A DNA stretch of 64,000 nucleotides, from the NCBI GenBank assembly GCA_023953835.1, contig JAMLJB010000001.1, positions 2,639,501 through 2,703,500 on the forward strand, read 5' to 3'. The position numbers and the translations under genes were made by a program. Under the pieces are notes generated by a model. It was not told where the DNA came from. It saw nothing but the letters and a program-made list of their open reading frames with translations, and did not search any database. The DNA comes from Rhizobiaceae bacterium. GTDB taxonomy: Bacteria; Pseudomonadota; Alphaproteobacteria; Rhizobiales; Rhizobiaceae. Position 1 is the first letter of the stretch; the number at the start of each line of letters is the position of its first letter. Of this stretch, positions 46,801-55,592 are shown one piece after another.

Positions 46801-47361
46801 CGCCGTGCGCTGCACACCTTCGAAGGCGGTTCGAAGTGCGCCCTCGTCGGCGCTTAGCTGCATGCCTATTCCGCCGCCGCCGGCGGTTGATTTGAGCATG
46901 ACAGGAAAGCCGATGCGGCGCGCAGCTGCGAGCGCGCCTTCGATGCCGTCGATCAGGTCCGAACCGGGAAGCAGGGGGACGCCGCATGTTCTCGCCAGTT
47001 CGCGGGCCGTGTGCTTCAAGCCGAAATCCGCAATGTTGCTTTGCGTGGGGCCGATGAAGACAATGCCTTCCTGCCGGAGCCGCTCCACGAAGCGGGTGTT
47101 TTCCGACAGGAAGCCGTAGCCCGGGTGCACCGCCTGCGCCCCAGTCGCCTTGCAGGCGGCGATGACCGCCTCGATGTCGAGATAGCTCTCAGTCGCGGGT
47201 GACGGCCCCAGGCGGACGGACTCGCGCGCAAGCCGCGTCGCCATGGCAAACCGGTCGGCGTCGGAATAGACCGCAACCGAAGCTATGCCCATCCGGTCGA
47301 GCGTCCTGATTATCCTGACGGCTATTTCGCCGCGATTTGCGACGAGGACCTTCTGGAACAT
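43825..47361 (-). CDS. Guanidine carboxylase (urea carboxylase family)
   Basis: A 1178-residue biotin enzyme. Order: biotin carboxylase ([44 protein letters not shown]), then the KipA/AHS2 region ([15 protein letters not shown]), the AHS1 region ([14 protein letters not shown]), the carboxyltransferase end ([16 protein letters not shown]) and a biotinyl domain with ESMKMEI. The family was named urea carboxylase. Members in operons with DUF1989 proteins and a guanidine-I riboswitch are guanidine carboxylases, and both are present here. It would make carboxyguanidine from guanidine with ATP and bicarbonate. ATG 47361 lies five bases after the preceding stop; the frame to 47418 is not needed. 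Confidence 0.9.
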   Translation of the reverse strand: MFQKVLVANRGEIAVRIIRTLDRMGIASVAVYSDADRFAMATRLARESVRLGPSPATESYLDIEAVIAACKATGAQAVHPGYGFLSENTRFVERLRQEGIVFIGPTQSNIADFGLKHTARELARTCGVPLLPGSDLIDGIEGALAAARRIGFPVMLKSTAGGGGIGMQLSADEGALRTAFEGVQRTAKASFGDARVYLERFVAGARHVEVQIFGNGKGRVIALGERDCTLQRRNQKVLEETPAPGLSDAVRARLREAAVALGQEVRYESAGTVEFIYDPALEESYFLEVNTRLQVEHPVTEAVLGIDLVEWMIRQAAGEDVLSGKGDMTPSGAAMEARIYAEMPHAGFRPSAGLLTEVAFPDDVRVDGWIETGTEVTAFYDPMLAKVIVHGETRAEAISALKAALANVSIFGIETNLEYLREIAGSELLSGSDISTAALAYFPFEPDLVEVIVPGAQSSLQELPGRLGLWHVGVPPSGPMDERSFRHANRLVGNHDTTAALELTVAGPQLRFFSSATIALSGARMPMTLDGERVDHSAAIAVKPGQILSIGSIEGAGQRSYLAVHGGFDAPVVLDSRATFGPGQFGGNATGPLRSGHVLRLARATQADAQEPLAPAALSREWSIGVVYGPHGAPDFFLDEDIETLFSAPYEVHFNSDRTGVRLIGPSPKWARADGGEAGLHPSNLHDNAYAIGSIDFTGDMPIILGPDGPSLGGFVCPAVIAADEQWKMGQLKPGDKIQFLPVERAQDPIAGPTVKLRGANAGSPIVGLREDTDTPVVYRRQGDNNLLVEYGPMRLDIGLRLRAHLLMQALLEARLPGVIDLTPGIRSLQIHYDGEQLTRMRLLGLLGELEDGMPSIDSVSVPSRTVWLPLSWDDPAARLAMRKYQELVRPNAPWCPSNIEFIRRINGLADEQALKDMIFSASYLVMGLGDVYLGAPVATPLDPRHRLVTTKYNPARTWTPENAVGIGGAYMCIYGMEGPGGYQLFGRTIQMWNTWRQTQVFARDKPWLLDFFDQIRFFPVSSAELSEARAAFPHGEYPVRIDDGIFSFAAYQAELARNDMEIRAFKTAQQQAYEAERLYWKEHGLDRFTVEEQSMDGLVAGIPEGCFGVESAVPGNVWKVLVETGQAVAAGETLAIIESMKMEIPVTAHAPGRIRDMRASPGRSIKAGDILAVLETV

Positions 47362-47365
47362 GCTT

Positions 47366-48016
47366 CTAGGCCTCGCCGTCCCAGACCAGCACGCGGATCG
47401 GAGTGGGGTCGAAGCCATTGCAGGGATTGTTGATCTGCGGGCAGTTGGAAATGACCAGCAGCACGTCCATCTCGGCTTTCAGCTCGACATAGTCGCCGGG
47501 CGAGGAAATGCCGTCGACGATGGTCATTTCACCTTTGGAGGAGATCGGCACATTCATGAAGAAGTTGATGTTCGGCGCGATGTCGCGCTTGTCCATGCCG
47601 TGCTTCGACAGTTCGGCGACGAAGTTGTCGCGGCACGCATGCTGGTATCGAGTCTCCTGCCCGAAGCGCACCGTATTGCTCTCGCATGAACAGGCTCCGG
47701 CGGAGGTGTCGTGACGTCCGCAACTGTCGGCGGTCATGGACAGCATCACACGCCCTTCGCTCGACATGATTTTCGTGCCCGTCGATATGTATGCTCCGTT
47801 CTGCGCACGCATCGTTTCCTGATTGGAATAGCGCTCCGAATGGTCGTCGGCGCTGTAGAACAGCGTGTCGATGGCCTGCTGGCCGTAGCTGTCTTCGATG
47901 CGGACCGTCTGGCCTTTGCGGATGATCGAGGAAAAGGGTCGCTCGGCGGGGATGTGATGAATGTGCACCGCGTTTTCCAGCGTGCGGGTTTCATCGGTCT
48001 GGATGAATGGCGTCAT
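47366..48016 (-). CDS. Carboxyguanidine deiminase subunit (DUF1989; urea carboxylase-associated protein 2 type)
   Basis: A 216-residue DUF1989 protein. [35 protein letters not shown] and [21 protein letters not shown] match the second of the two DUF1989 proteins encoded with urea/guanidine carboxylases. Conserved Cys and His residues suggest a metal or catalytic site. Work on guanidine degradation assigns the DUF1989 pair to carboxyguanidine deiminase, giving allophanate and ammonia. I start it at ATG 48016, just after the stop of its partner. Confidence 0.86.
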   Translation of the reverse strand: MTPFIQTDETRTLENAVHIHHIPAERPFSSIIRKGQTVRIEDSYGQQAIDTLFYSADDHSERYSNQETMRAQNGAYISTGTKIMSSEGRVMLSMTADSCGRHDTSAGACSCESNTVRFGQETRYQHACRDNFVAELSKHGMDKRDIAPNINFFMNVPISSKGEMTIVDGISSPGDYVELKAEMDVLLVISNCPQINNPCNGFDPTPIRVLVWDGEA

Positions 48017-48026
48017 GTCGGTGGTC

Positions 48027-48842
48027 TCAGAGATTTGCGAGGGCGTTGTTTTCAAAGCCGCGTGCGGCTTCGGCGGTCGCCGTGCGGCAATGGTCGTTTG
48101 CCGCGACGGGCCTTGCGGCGATGCGCGTCACCCGCACCGGGTTCGGCGCATAGTCCGGGTTGGGGTCGAGCGGGTGGGGACAGTTAGAAAAGCCGACCAC
48201 CATGTCCATTTCGGCGCGAAGCTCCACATAGTCGCCCGTGCGGAGGAGGTCGTGGTTCCAGAAGAAGCTTCCGTCCTCATTCGTTCGAACAGGCGCGAAC
48301 AATGAAAGTGCCGCGGGAATATCGCGTCGCGTCAGCCCGCGCTTCATGGCGAGCTTGACGAAATTGTCGCGGGTATCGCGCAGGTTCGCCTTGCCGTAGC
48401 GCGCGTTGGTGGCGGCGGTGGAGCCGCCCGCGAGGCAGTCATGCGCGCCGCAGGAGTCCTCGGTGATCGAGAACATGACGCGGCCCATGTCGGAAAAGAT
48501 GACGCGGCCCTTTGAAAGAGCGGTGGTCCATTGGACCTTCACCGTATCCGGCAGATTCAACCTTTCCGTGGGGTCCCCGGCATTCCAAGCAATGAGGGCG
48601 ACCGACGAGAAGCCATGATCGAGGCTGATGCGCAGGCTCTCTTCGCGGCGGATCGTCGTCGACCAGTACCAGCCGCCAGGTATCGACTCGCTGTGCATGA
48701 TGGCGGGGGCCTCTACGGCAGGCTCCGGCAGGGGGCTGAGATCGGGTCGGCTTTTCGGAACAAATTCAAGGCCTTTCTTCTGGTGCTCCTCGTAGCGCGC
48801 GCGATTGACGGCTATTTCTTCGGGCGAACGTCTCACATGCAC
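48027..48842 (-). CDS. Carboxyguanidine deiminase subunit (DUF1989; urea carboxylase-associated protein 1 type)
   Basis: A 271-residue DUF1989 protein. SIPGGWYWSTTIRREESLRI, GDPTERLNLPDTVKVQWT, SDMGRVMFSITEDSCGAHDCLAGG and FFWNHDLLRTGDYVELRAEMD match the first DUF1989 partner. The open frame runs to 49019, but that part is the riboswitch terminator region. GTG 48842 with GGGAG eight bases upstream is the sensible start. It is the first gene behind the second guanidine-I riboswitch. Confidence 0.84.
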   Translation of the reverse strand: MHVRRSPEEIAVNRARYEEHQKKGLEFVPKSRPDLSPLPEPAVEAPAIMHSESIPGGWYWSTTIRREESLRISLDHGFSSVALIAWNAGDPTERLNLPDTVKVQWTTALSKGRVIFSDMGRVMFSITEDSCGAHDCLAGGSTAATNARYGKANLRDTRDNFVKLAMKRGLTRRDIPAALSLFAPVRTNEDGSFFWNHDLLRTGDYVELRAEMDMVVGFSNCPHPLDPNPDYAPNPVRVTRIAARPVAANDHCRTATAEAARGFENNALANL

Positions 48843-49017
48843 TTTGCAAACTCCCTGCTTCGGAATTTCCCTGCGTTGTTCGATTTCAGCCGAATGAAAT
48901 GCGACGGCCCGGCATGGGCATGGTTCGCGGATTGCGTGAGCGAGCGCAGCGTTCAGCAATGAAATAGCTGCAATATCCAGAAGCGATATCCGGCACGTTG
49001 AATCCCTTTCGCATTCC

Positions 49018-49054
49018 AAAAGGGATCGGCACGGACCAACGTCGCCAATCCCTT
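49018..49054 (-). terminator. Terminator hairpin downstream of the second riboswitch
   Basis: On the minus strand AAGGGATTGGC pairs with GCCGATCCCTT with one mismatch, followed by TTTT. It lies about 12 bases after the aptamer end and before the first gene, the usual place for the regulated terminator. How the aptamer competes with it is not evident. Confidence 0.6.
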
Positions 49055-49061
49055 GGCTTAC

Positions 49062-49175
49062 GAGGTCTCCCGGGCTTTTATCCCGCCGTGCGCCGATGGA
49101 TCACGCCCACCGGTAGCGGCTCTCGGACCAGCCGCGCATCGCCATGACGCGCCGGAACCCTAGCCACTAAACTCT
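49062..49175 (-). ncRNA. Guanidine-I (ykkC) riboswitch, degradation operon
   Basis: On the minus strand the conserved blocks follow in order: GGCTAGGGTTCCGG (from 49165), GCTGGTCCGAGAGCCGC, then ACGGCGGGATAAAAGC and CCCGGGAGA ending at 49066. All core positions of the ykkC class I consensus are present, including AAAAGCCCGGGAGA. It precedes the DUF1989/carboxylase/allophanate hydrolase genes, a known guanidine-I regulon. Confidence 0.93.
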
Positions 49176-49185
49176 GGGTTATTTA

Positions 49186-49201
49186 TGCAAGCATCATGCC
49201 A
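49186..49201 (-). promoter_or_regulatory. Sigma-54 promoter of the guanidine degradation operon
   Basis: TGGCATGATGCTTGCA (minus strand) fits TGGCAY-N5-TTGCA with GG and GC ten bases apart. The predicted start at about 49175 is immediately at the 5' end of the riboswitch, the same geometry as at 27681. Confidence 0.8.
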
Positions 49202-49410
49202 ATACGCATTTCCGGGGCTTGTGGGACAATCCGGGGCTGAGCTGACTAAAAATTGACCAATATGCGCAAGGGCATGATTAATTCGGGGGCTGTTGTCTGT
49301 GGCGCGCGCGAGCGGTTTCGACTCGAGCTTGATCGGGCGAAAACTTCTCCGTATACCTTGTTCCAGCAGTCCGGGAGGTCTCCAATTCACATTCCAGCAA
49401 GGGGGCCGTT

Positions 49411-50451
49411 ATGCGGTACATAAAGCTCGGGCACACTGGCCTTGAAGTCTCTCCCATCTGTATCGGCGCAATGACATATGGCGATCCCGCGCGCGGCCAT
49501 CCGGTGTGGTCGCTCGACGAGGAGGCAAGCCGTCCGCTGATCCGCCACGCGGTGGAGGCTGGCATCAATTTCTTCGATACCGCCAACATGTATTCGCAGG
49601 GGTCGAGCGAGGAGATACTGGGCCGGGCGCTCAAGGATTTTATCAATCGCGACGATGTGGTGATCGCCACCAAGCTTCGCTACGCGATGCGCCCCGGGCC
49701 GAACGGGCAGGGGCTGTCGCGCAAGGCGATCATGACCGAGATCGATCACAGCCTGCGCAGGCTCGGCACCGACTATGTGGACCTTTACCAGATTCACCGC
49801 GCCGACCCGACGACGCCATGGGAAGAGACGCTGGAAGCGCTGCATGACATCGTGAAGGCGGGCAAGGTCCGCTATCTCGGCGCCTCATCGATGATGGCAT
49901 GGGAATTCAGCAAGGCGCTGCACCTTCAAAAGGCGAATGGCTGGGCGCGCTTCGTGTCGATGCAGGATCACTACAATCTCCTCGCTCGCGAGGAGGAGCG
50001 CGAGATGCTGCCGCTGTGCGCGAGTGAAGGGGTGGGCACGATGGTCTGGAGCCCGCTCGCTCGCGGACGCCTGACGCGCGCCTGGGGTGAGACCACGACG
50101 CGCTCTGAAACCGATCCGTTTGCCGGTCTGCTCTACGACGCGACGGCCTCAAGCGACCGCCTCATTCTGGAGGCACTTGGAGAGATCGCGAACGAGAGAG
50201 GGGCGAGCCGGGCGCAGATCGCGCTTGCCTGGCTGCGGCGCAACAAGGTGGTCGTCGCGCCGATCGTGGGTGCCAGCAAGACCCGGCATATCGACGATGC
50301 GGTGGCGTCGCTTGAAATCACGCTGACCGATGACGAGGCGGAAAAGCTAGAGGCCCATTACACACCGCGGCACGACTTCCAGGGCGTCTCCGATCCCGCA
50401 GTGCTGGCGCGCATCGCGGCGCGGGTCGGAATCTCGGCCCCCTCCCGCTGA
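49411..50451 (+). CDS. Aldo/keto reductase
   Basis: A 346-residue AKR. The tetrad is visible: D in NFFDTANMYSQGSSE with its Y, K in VIATKL and H in LYQIHRADP. Family signature GKVRYLGASS and the NADP-binding end VVAPIVGASKTRHIDDAV are present. It reduces a sugar or aldehyde carbonyl with NADPH. It is divergent from the guanidine operon and convergent with larB; neither neighbour explains the substrate. Confidence 0.92.
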   Translation: MRYIKLGHTGLEVSPICIGAMTYGDPARGHPVWSLDEEASRPLIRHAVEAGINFFDTANMYSQGSSEEILGRALKDFINRDDVVIATKLRYAMRPGPNGQGLSRKAIMTEIDHSLRRLGTDYVDLYQIHRADPTTPWEETLEALHDIVKAGKVRYLGASSMMAWEFSKALHLQKANGWARFVSMQDHYNLLAREEEREMLPLCASEGVGTMVWSPLARGRLTRAWGETTTRSETDPFAGLLYDATASSDRLILEALGEIANERGASRAQIALAWLRRNKVVVAPIVGASKTRHIDDAVASLEITLTDDEAEKLEAHYTPRHDFQGVSDPAVLARIAARVGISAPSR

Positions 50452-50493
50452 AGTCCGGGCGATCCGCTTGAGGCGCGCCGCCAACGCCCGACG

Positions 50494-51165
50494 TCACGGT
50501 TTGGCGGGACCCATGTTCAAGGCATTCAATATGCGCAAGGCGGCGCAGGCCGCGCCATAGCCATTGTCGATGTTGCAGACGGTTATGCCCGAGGCGCAAC
50601 TGGCGAGCATGGCATTGAGGGCGGTGCGCCCTCCGTCGGCGACGCCGTAGCCCACCGAAGTCGGCACCGCGATCACCGCGCCGGGGATAAGGCCGCCGAC
50701 AACGCTGGCGAGTGCTGCGTCCATGCCTGCGACGACGATCACCACCGGGTGCGTCCTTATTTCGTCAATGCGCTCCATCAGCCGCCACAGGCCGGCGACG
50801 CCGACATCGACAATCAGCGTCGCATCGATGCCGGCATGGCGCAGGGTGCGGGATGCCTCGCGCGCGACCGCCGCATCGGACGTGCCCGCCGCGACAATCG
50901 CGACACCGCCCGCTGTCGAGACCGGCGGCACCGCGCCGAAAAACCCTGTTCGCGACAGGGCGCAATGGTCGATGGGCGCAGCAAGGTCAGCGGGCAGCGC
51001 TTCGAGTTTCCGTGCGTCGAGCCGCGTGAGAAGCAGGCCCGCCTGCTTGTCCGCCGCTTCGGCGAGGATCGCGGCAATCTGCGCGGCGGTCTTGTCCTCG
51101 CAATAGATCGCCTCGCTCAAACCGATGCGCTCGGCGCGGTGGAAATCGGAAACGGAATCCGTCAC
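50494..51165 (-). CDS. larB: LarB, nickel-pincer cofactor synthesis carboxylase/hydrolase
   Basis: A 223-residue LarB. The AIR-carboxylase-like C-terminus (VAGMDAALASVVGGLIPGAVI, VPTSVGYGVADGGRTALNAML, then NIDNGYGAACAA) is diagnostic. It carboxylates and hydrolyses nicotinate adenine dinucleotide to start the cofactor of LarA enzymes. GTG 51165 overlaps the larE stop (GTGA), with AAGGAA upstream; the longer frame to 51348 mirrors larE. It is the last gene of the larACEB run. Confidence 0.93.
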   Translation of the reverse strand: MTDSVSDFHRAERIGLSEAIYCEDKTAAQIAAILAEAADKQAGLLLTRLDARKLEALPADLAAPIDHCALSRTGFFGAVPPVSTAGGVAIVAAGTSDAAVAREASRTLRHAGIDATLIVDVGVAGLWRLMERIDEIRTHPVVIVVAGMDAALASVVGGLIPGAVIAVPTSVGYGVADGGRTALNAMLASCASGITVCNIDNGYGAACAALRILNALNMGPAKP

Positions 51166-51959
51166 GCTCTTTCCTTCAGGAATGCGCTGCCGTTGCGATA
51201 GCGTTCGAAGCGGACAGGCTTGCGCGCGAGGCGAGGGGGCAGGTGCGCAAGGATTGTAGCCGACAGGCTTTGCTCCGTGTCTGGCGCGATGGCTTCGAGC
51301 GCCTGCGGGTCGACCTCGATGACGACGCCTTCGGCGCGCACGCGGCACCGCACCGTCCTTGGCCCGATCGCCTTCCCGACCAGTTGCTCGACGGCATGGA
51401 TTGCCTGCAGGGTCTCCGCGTCAATGGCGATCGAGGTCTCGACGCGGCTCGACAGGCAGGGCGAGGCAGGCAGTTCGGCCAGTTCGCCCATGCCGAGTTC
51501 GCGGGCAAGCGCGCGAACGCCTTTCTTGTCGATGCCTGCTTCAAGATAGGGATGACGCACAGCGTGGTTGCGGGCTGCATCGAGGCCGGGGCGAAATTCG
51601 CCCAGATCATCCATATTCGCGCCGGAGAATATCTGCCGGTCGGTGAATCCGCTCATCGCGCCATACAGCCGGCTCTTGCAGAAGAAGCAGCGGTTGACCG
51701 GGTTCGCAAGGTAATCGCGGTCTTCAAACTCTCCGGCATGCAATATTCTCAGCGTCCAGTTTTCGTCGCGCGCCCAGGCCTCGACGCGCGCCGTCGCCTC
51801 AGGCGGAACGGCGGGGGAAACCGCGTGCATCATCGTGACCCGCCGGTTGTCCAGCAGGCGATTTGCAAAGACGGCGAGCGTCATCGAATCCACGCCGCCG
51901 CTGACGGCGATGGCAGCCGCCTCGGTACCCAGCAGGATGTCGGCTAGGTCATGCTTCAT
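51162..51959 (-). CDS. larE: LarE, sulfur insertase for the nickel-pincer cofactor
   Basis: A 265-residue PP-loop protein. SGGVDSM binds ATP, NRCFFCKSRLY carries a cysteine pair and SPCLSSR holds the cysteine equivalent to the sacrificial one in Lactobacillus LarE. It thiolates the pyridinium dicarboxylate intermediate. Whether this LarE is sacrificial or uses a 4Fe-4S cluster cannot be decided without comparison; the extra CFFC cysteines make the cluster type possible. It overlaps larC by 11 bases. Confidence 0.93.
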   Translation of the reverse strand: MKHDLADILLGTEAAAIAVSGGVDSMTLAVFANRLLDNRRVTMMHAVSPAVPPEATARVEAWARDENWTLRILHAGEFEDRDYLANPVNRCFFCKSRLYGAMSGFTDRQIFSGANMDDLGEFRPGLDAARNHAVRHPYLEAGIDKKGVRALARELGMGELAELPASPCLSSRVETSIAIDAETLQAIHAVEQLVGKAIGPRTVRCRVRAEGVVIEVDPQALEAIAPDTEQSLSATILAHLPPRLARKPVRFERYRNGSAFLKERA

Positions 51960-53172
51960 CGGGAGCCTTCTCCAGCGCATCGCGGACACTGGCTCGAAGC
52001 GCGTCGCGCCCGGCGCGCCCCGGCACATCGGCGAGATCGTCAGCTTCCACTTTCGTGGTGCGCCCGGAAGGGCGGTTGACGGTCTTGATGCGAAGCTTGC
52101 GGCCTTGCGCCTGTATTTCCGCGCCGCGCCTCGGCAGGAGTGCGCGCTCGACCAGCGAATGCCGCACGCCGATCGTCGTGGTTTCATCGAACAAGGTGGC
52201 AAGAATGGCGTCGCGCGCCTGAGGCAGGGCCAGTATCCGCACATGCGTCATCATTCGCCCCTTCTTGCCGAAGACCGGGACCTGCACGATGTCGAGAACG
52301 CCGGGATGGCTTCGAAGATAGTCGATGGCCTGCGACAGGTCCTCGGCGGTCTGGTCGTCGATCTCGCATTCCAGCACCGCGACATGGTCACTGTGGACGA
52401 CATTGCTTCCGGTCTCGAACGACAGCACGCGCAGGCAATTGCTCACGCCGGCCATGCGTCTGGTGCCGAAGCCATGCGCCGTGCCGATCAGCCTGCGTTC
52501 GCCATGCACGGCCTGTGACGGATCGCTAAGATGCCGCAGGATCGCCGCGCCGGTAGGCGTGACGCGCTCTCCCGCAATACCGTCGTCGATGAACGCGAAG
52601 CCTTCGAGGAGGAGTGCTGTGGCGGGTGCGGGAACCGGCAGGAGGCCATGCGCGGTTCGGATGCGCCCCGAGCCGAGCGGCACCGGACCGACCGACCAGT
52701 GCGCAGGTCCGATCATGCCAGCCAGCCATGCCGCCGCGACAATATCGGCCACCGAGTCCCATGCGCCGACCTCGTGGAAACGGACATCGTCGGGCGCGAC
52801 GCCGTGGACCTTTGCCTCGGCCTCGGCAAGGTGGGTGAAGATGCCCAGCGCATGCGCGCGCGTTTGCGGGTCGAGTGCGGACGCATTCAGCGCCTCGCGA
52901 ATGACGCGCCAGTCCGCATGGTCATGGTGGTCGTGGTGATGATGGTGCTGATGGGTCTCCGCCGGGGCGCCGTTGCGACGCACGAGGAAGCGCTTGCCCG
53001 TCAGCACCCCGTCATTGTGGCCAGCCAGTTCGAAAGTCACGCCTTCCAGCAGCGGACATTGCGCGAGAACCTTTAGAAGACCCGCCTCCAGATCCGGCCG
53101 GAGGTCGAGCAAGGCGGCGACGAACATGTCGCCCGCAATGCCGCCCACAGGATCGAGATGGATGGTCAGCAT
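51949..53172 (-). CDS. larC: LarC, nickel insertase for the pincer cofactor
   Basis: A 407-residue LarC in one uninterrupted frame. In Lactobacillus the protein is made from two frames by frameshifting, which is not needed here. DPVGGIAGDMFVAALLDL at the N-terminus, the His-rich nickel loop THQHHHHHDHHDHAD, RFHEVGAWDSVADIVAAA and the C-terminal FGKKGRMMTHVRIL are all present. It inserts nickel in a CTP-dependent reaction. It lies 15 bases after the larA-type gene. Confidence 0.95.
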   Translation of the reverse strand: MLTIHLDPVGGIAGDMFVAALLDLRPDLEAGLLKVLAQCPLLEGVTFELAGHNDGVLTGKRFLVRRNGAPAETHQHHHHHDHHDHADWRVIREALNASALDPQTRAHALGIFTHLAEAEAKVHGVAPDDVRFHEVGAWDSVADIVAAAWLAGMIGPAHWSVGPVPLGSGRIRTAHGLLPVPAPATALLLEGFAFIDDGIAGERVTPTGAAILRHLSDPSQAVHGERRLIGTAHGFGTRRMAGVSNCLRVLSFETGSNVVHSDHVAVLECEIDDQTAEDLSQAIDYLRSHPGVLDIVQVPVFGKKGRMMTHVRILALPQARDAILATLFDETTTIGVRHSLVERALLPRRGAEIQAQGRKLRIKTVNRPSGRTTKVEADDLADVPGRAGRDALRASVRDALEKAPDEA

Positions 53173-53187
53173 GGCGTCGTGCGGATT

Positions 53188-54492
53188 TCAGGAGACATGG
53201 CGCGGAACGACGTAAGGCCCTTCCGGTATGATCGCGACGCGCGGGTCGCCGCTGCGCGCGATGCTTTCCTCCACCGCCCTCGACAGGTCGTCGATCATGG
53301 TCACGCCGGTCAGTCGGCGGTCGTCGCCGGAAAGCCCGGTCGAAAAGAGTTCGACCTGGCCGAGCCGCATCGGCTTCAACTGCATTTCGGTCTGCCATTC
53401 GTCGATTTCGGCAAGCGTCTTGGCCGTCAGCGTGGCGAGGAAGCGTTCCGGGCCCAGCTCGACCAGCCGGGCCTGCGCATCGCGAAACTCGGCCGAGCCG
53501 AAGCCCTCCGAACATGCCGACGCGATGATGAGCGTGCCTCCGGGTTCGAGGATGTCGAGCGGCGTCACCATGCCCTTGATGGTCTGGTAGTAGGTCTTGT
53601 CGAGCGGGTAGCCGGCGGAGGAGGTCACGACGGTCGCGAATTTTCCGGGCACGGGGATGCTGGTCGAATCCGTCACGAAGTCCACCGCGGCCTGATGGCT
53701 GGCGATGATCTCGCCGAAGGTCACGCAGACCAGATCGCGGTCTTCGTCCAGCACGGTGTTCAGCGCATAAACCTCCCCCAGCATGCGGACGATTTCGAGC
53801 TGCTCTTCATGCAGCGGATTGCCGACCAGATTGCACTGCACGGCGAGAGGGTCTTCCATAAAGCGCGCGGAATGGAAGGTGCGGATCGTTTCATGATGGG
53901 CGACGCCCGGGGCGACGACCTTGCGCCCGCCAGACCAGCCCGCCATGAAATGCGGTTCAACGAGGCCGGTCGCGATGCGCAGTTCGGCCTCGACAAACAA
54001 TTTGTCCAGCTTCACGGGCGTGTTGCGGGTCCTGGTCGCGCCGAGATCGACATGGGCGGCTTCGTCGCGCGCATCGTGGTTTTCCAGCCGGACGTTTTCC
54101 AGGACCCAGGGATCGCCGACCAGTTCCGCAAGCTCTTCGCCAAGATTGGGCCGGTGAAGCCCTGTCGCGACCAGCACCGAAATATTCTCCAGCGGAACGC
54201 CCGCGGCGTTGATGGTGCGGATCATTGGTTGCAAGAACAGTCGGTTCGGCACCGGGCGGGTGATGTCGCAGATCAGGATGCAGGCGCTCTTGCGGCCCGC
54301 CGCCAGTTCGTGCAGCGGCTTCGAGCCGACTGCGTGCTTCAGCGCGCCGGCTATTGCGCCGTGCGGGTCGGGCAGCTTGGGGAGTTCCTTCTTGCGTATC
54401 AGTGTCGGCTGCGCCTTTGCGGGAAGGCGGAGCGACACGCGGCCCTGTCCGTAGAGAAGGGATATTTCAGAAGAATCCATGCTCATATCCAT
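53188..54492 (-). CDS. larA: LarA-family nickel-pincer racemase/epimerase
   Basis: About 434 residues. K191 in GWSGGRKVVAPG is the cofactor-tethering lysine. H113 (VATGLHRP), H181 (EPHFMAG) and the HH at 199-200 correspond to the catalytic and nickel-binding histidines of lactate racemase. The family includes racemases and epimerases of many 2-hydroxyacids, so lactate is not assured. It is co-transcribed with a ribose-type transporter and its own cofactor genes, suggesting that a transported 2-hydroxyacid or sugar acid must be epimerised before use. Starts at 54492, 54486 and 54480 are all possible. Confidence 0.9.
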   Translation of the reverse strand: MDMSMDSSEISLLYGQGRVSLRLPAKAQPTLIRKKELPKLPDPHGAIAGALKHAVGSKPLHELAAGRKSACILICDITRPVPNRLFLQPMIRTINAAGVPLENISVLVATGLHRPNLGEELAELVGDPWVLENVRLENHDARDEAAHVDLGATRTRNTPVKLDKLFVEAELRIATGLVEPHFMAGWSGGRKVVAPGVAHHETIRTFHSARFMEDPLAVQCNLVGNPLHEEQLEIVRMLGEVYALNTVLDEDRDLVCVTFGEIIASHQAAVDFVTDSTSIPVPGKFATVVTSSAGYPLDKTYYQTIKGMVTPLDILEPGGTLIIASACSEGFGSAEFRDAQARLVELGPERFLATLTAKTLAEIDEWQTEMQLKPMRLGQVELFSTGLSGDDRRLTGVTMIDDLSRAVEESIARSGDPRVAIIPEGPYVVPRHVS

Positions 54493-54579
54493 CCCGGAAC
54501 GCGCATTATTCGGAAGCCTTGCGGCGCATCGGCAGCCAATTCTGGCCGCAATTCTCCCATGGATCAAGCAGCATGGCGG

Positions 54580-55587
54580 CTATGAGTTTCGGGCTGCCGA
54601 ATAGAACTGGTCAATGAAAACGGCGAGGATGATGACGGTGCCGAGCGCCACCATCTGCAGGAAGCTGTCGACCTGCGACAGGTCCATGCCGTTCTGCAGA
54701 ACGGTGATGAAGATGCCACCAAGCAGGCAATTGAAAACATTGCCCAGACCTCCGCGCAACGACACGCCGCCGATGACCGCAGCCGCGATGCTTTGCAGCA
54801 TCAGGCCGCCGCCCATGTTCGGCTCGCCAGATCCGGTCCGTGCCGTCAGCAATATGGCGACCAGCGCCACCAGAAGCGAGCAGAGCACATAGGCGCCGAG
54901 CGTATATTTGCGGATCGGAAGCCCTGCTACCGCCGCCGCCCGGGGATTGGAACCGACGAGGTAGAGCCCGCGACCGAAAGTGGTGTAGTTCAGGATGAAA
55001 TGCAGCAGCGCCAGCACGAGGATGCAGGCGACGACCGCGACCGGAATACCCGCGACGCTTGCGCGGCTGAAGATGTCGGTGAACTCGACCGGCAGGCCGA
55101 AGATCGGAAAGCCTCCGGATACGGTCGCCGCGAAGCCTGCCGCCACACCCTGGGTTCCAAGCGTGACGACGAAGGGATTGACGCCGAGGAACACCACGCA
55201 GGCCCCGTTCACAATGCCCACGAGCGCGCCCATGGCGAGGGCGACCACAATGGTCAGTGCGATGGTGACGCCCACCAGCCCGGGATTGCCGGCCAGGATG
55301 CCGGTCATGATGAGGCCGAGCAGAACGCTGATTGCCGAAAGCGTGGTGCCCATGGACAGGTCGAACCCACGCACGATCAGCACGATCATCTGCGCGGCTG
55401 AGAGCATGATGAGATAGCTCGCCTGGTTGAGTACGTTCAGAATGTTGCGCGGGGCCAGAAAGACCGGCTCCGAATAGCCGAAGAAGGCGCAGGCGATGAC
55501 CAGCACGAGCGGCAGAAGGCCGTAGGAGGCCAGATGACGAATGCGGGTGCCGAAGTTTGCGGTGGGTGCTGACGCTACGGAGCTCAT
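54580..55587 (-). CDS. ABC transporter permease, RbsC type (second)
   Basis: A 335-residue sugar-type permease with the RbsC signatures LIVRGFDLSMGTTLSAISV, NPFVVTLGTQGVAAG and AAAVIGGVSLRGGLGNVFN, and about eight membrane segments. ATG 55587 follows the previous stop by a few bases; the longer frame to 56313 mirrors the other permease. Paired permeases suggest a heterodimeric channel. Confidence 0.93.
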   Translation of the reverse strand: MSSVASAPTANFGTRIRHLASYGLLPLVLVIACAFFGYSEPVFLAPRNILNVLNQASYLIMLSAAQMIVLIVRGFDLSMGTTLSAISVLLGLIMTGILAGNPGLVGVTIALTIVVALAMGALVGIVNGACVVFLGVNPFVVTLGTQGVAAGFAATVSGGFPIFGLPVEFTDIFSRASVAGIPVAVVACILVLALLHFILNYTTFGRGLYLVGSNPRAAAVAGLPIRKYTLGAYVLCSLLVALVAILLTARTGSGEPNMGGGLMLQSIAAAVIGGVSLRGGLGNVFNCLLGGIFITVLQNGMDLSQVDSFLQMVALGTVIILAVFIDQFYSAARNS

Positions 55588-55592
55588 GACAA

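Noticed and set aside
43825..47361. Naming the biotin enzyme a plain urea carboxylase
   Set aside because: The operon has a guanidine-I riboswitch and both DUF1989 proteins, the hallmark of guanidine carboxylase loci.
48843..49019. Longer N-terminus of the first DUF1989 protein
   Set aside because: It would run through the riboswitch terminator hairpin, and family similarity starts only after the GTG at 48842.
53158..54585. 475-codon open frame on the plus strand
   Set aside because: It is the exact mirror of the larA-family gene, which has all catalytic motifs; the plus frame has none.
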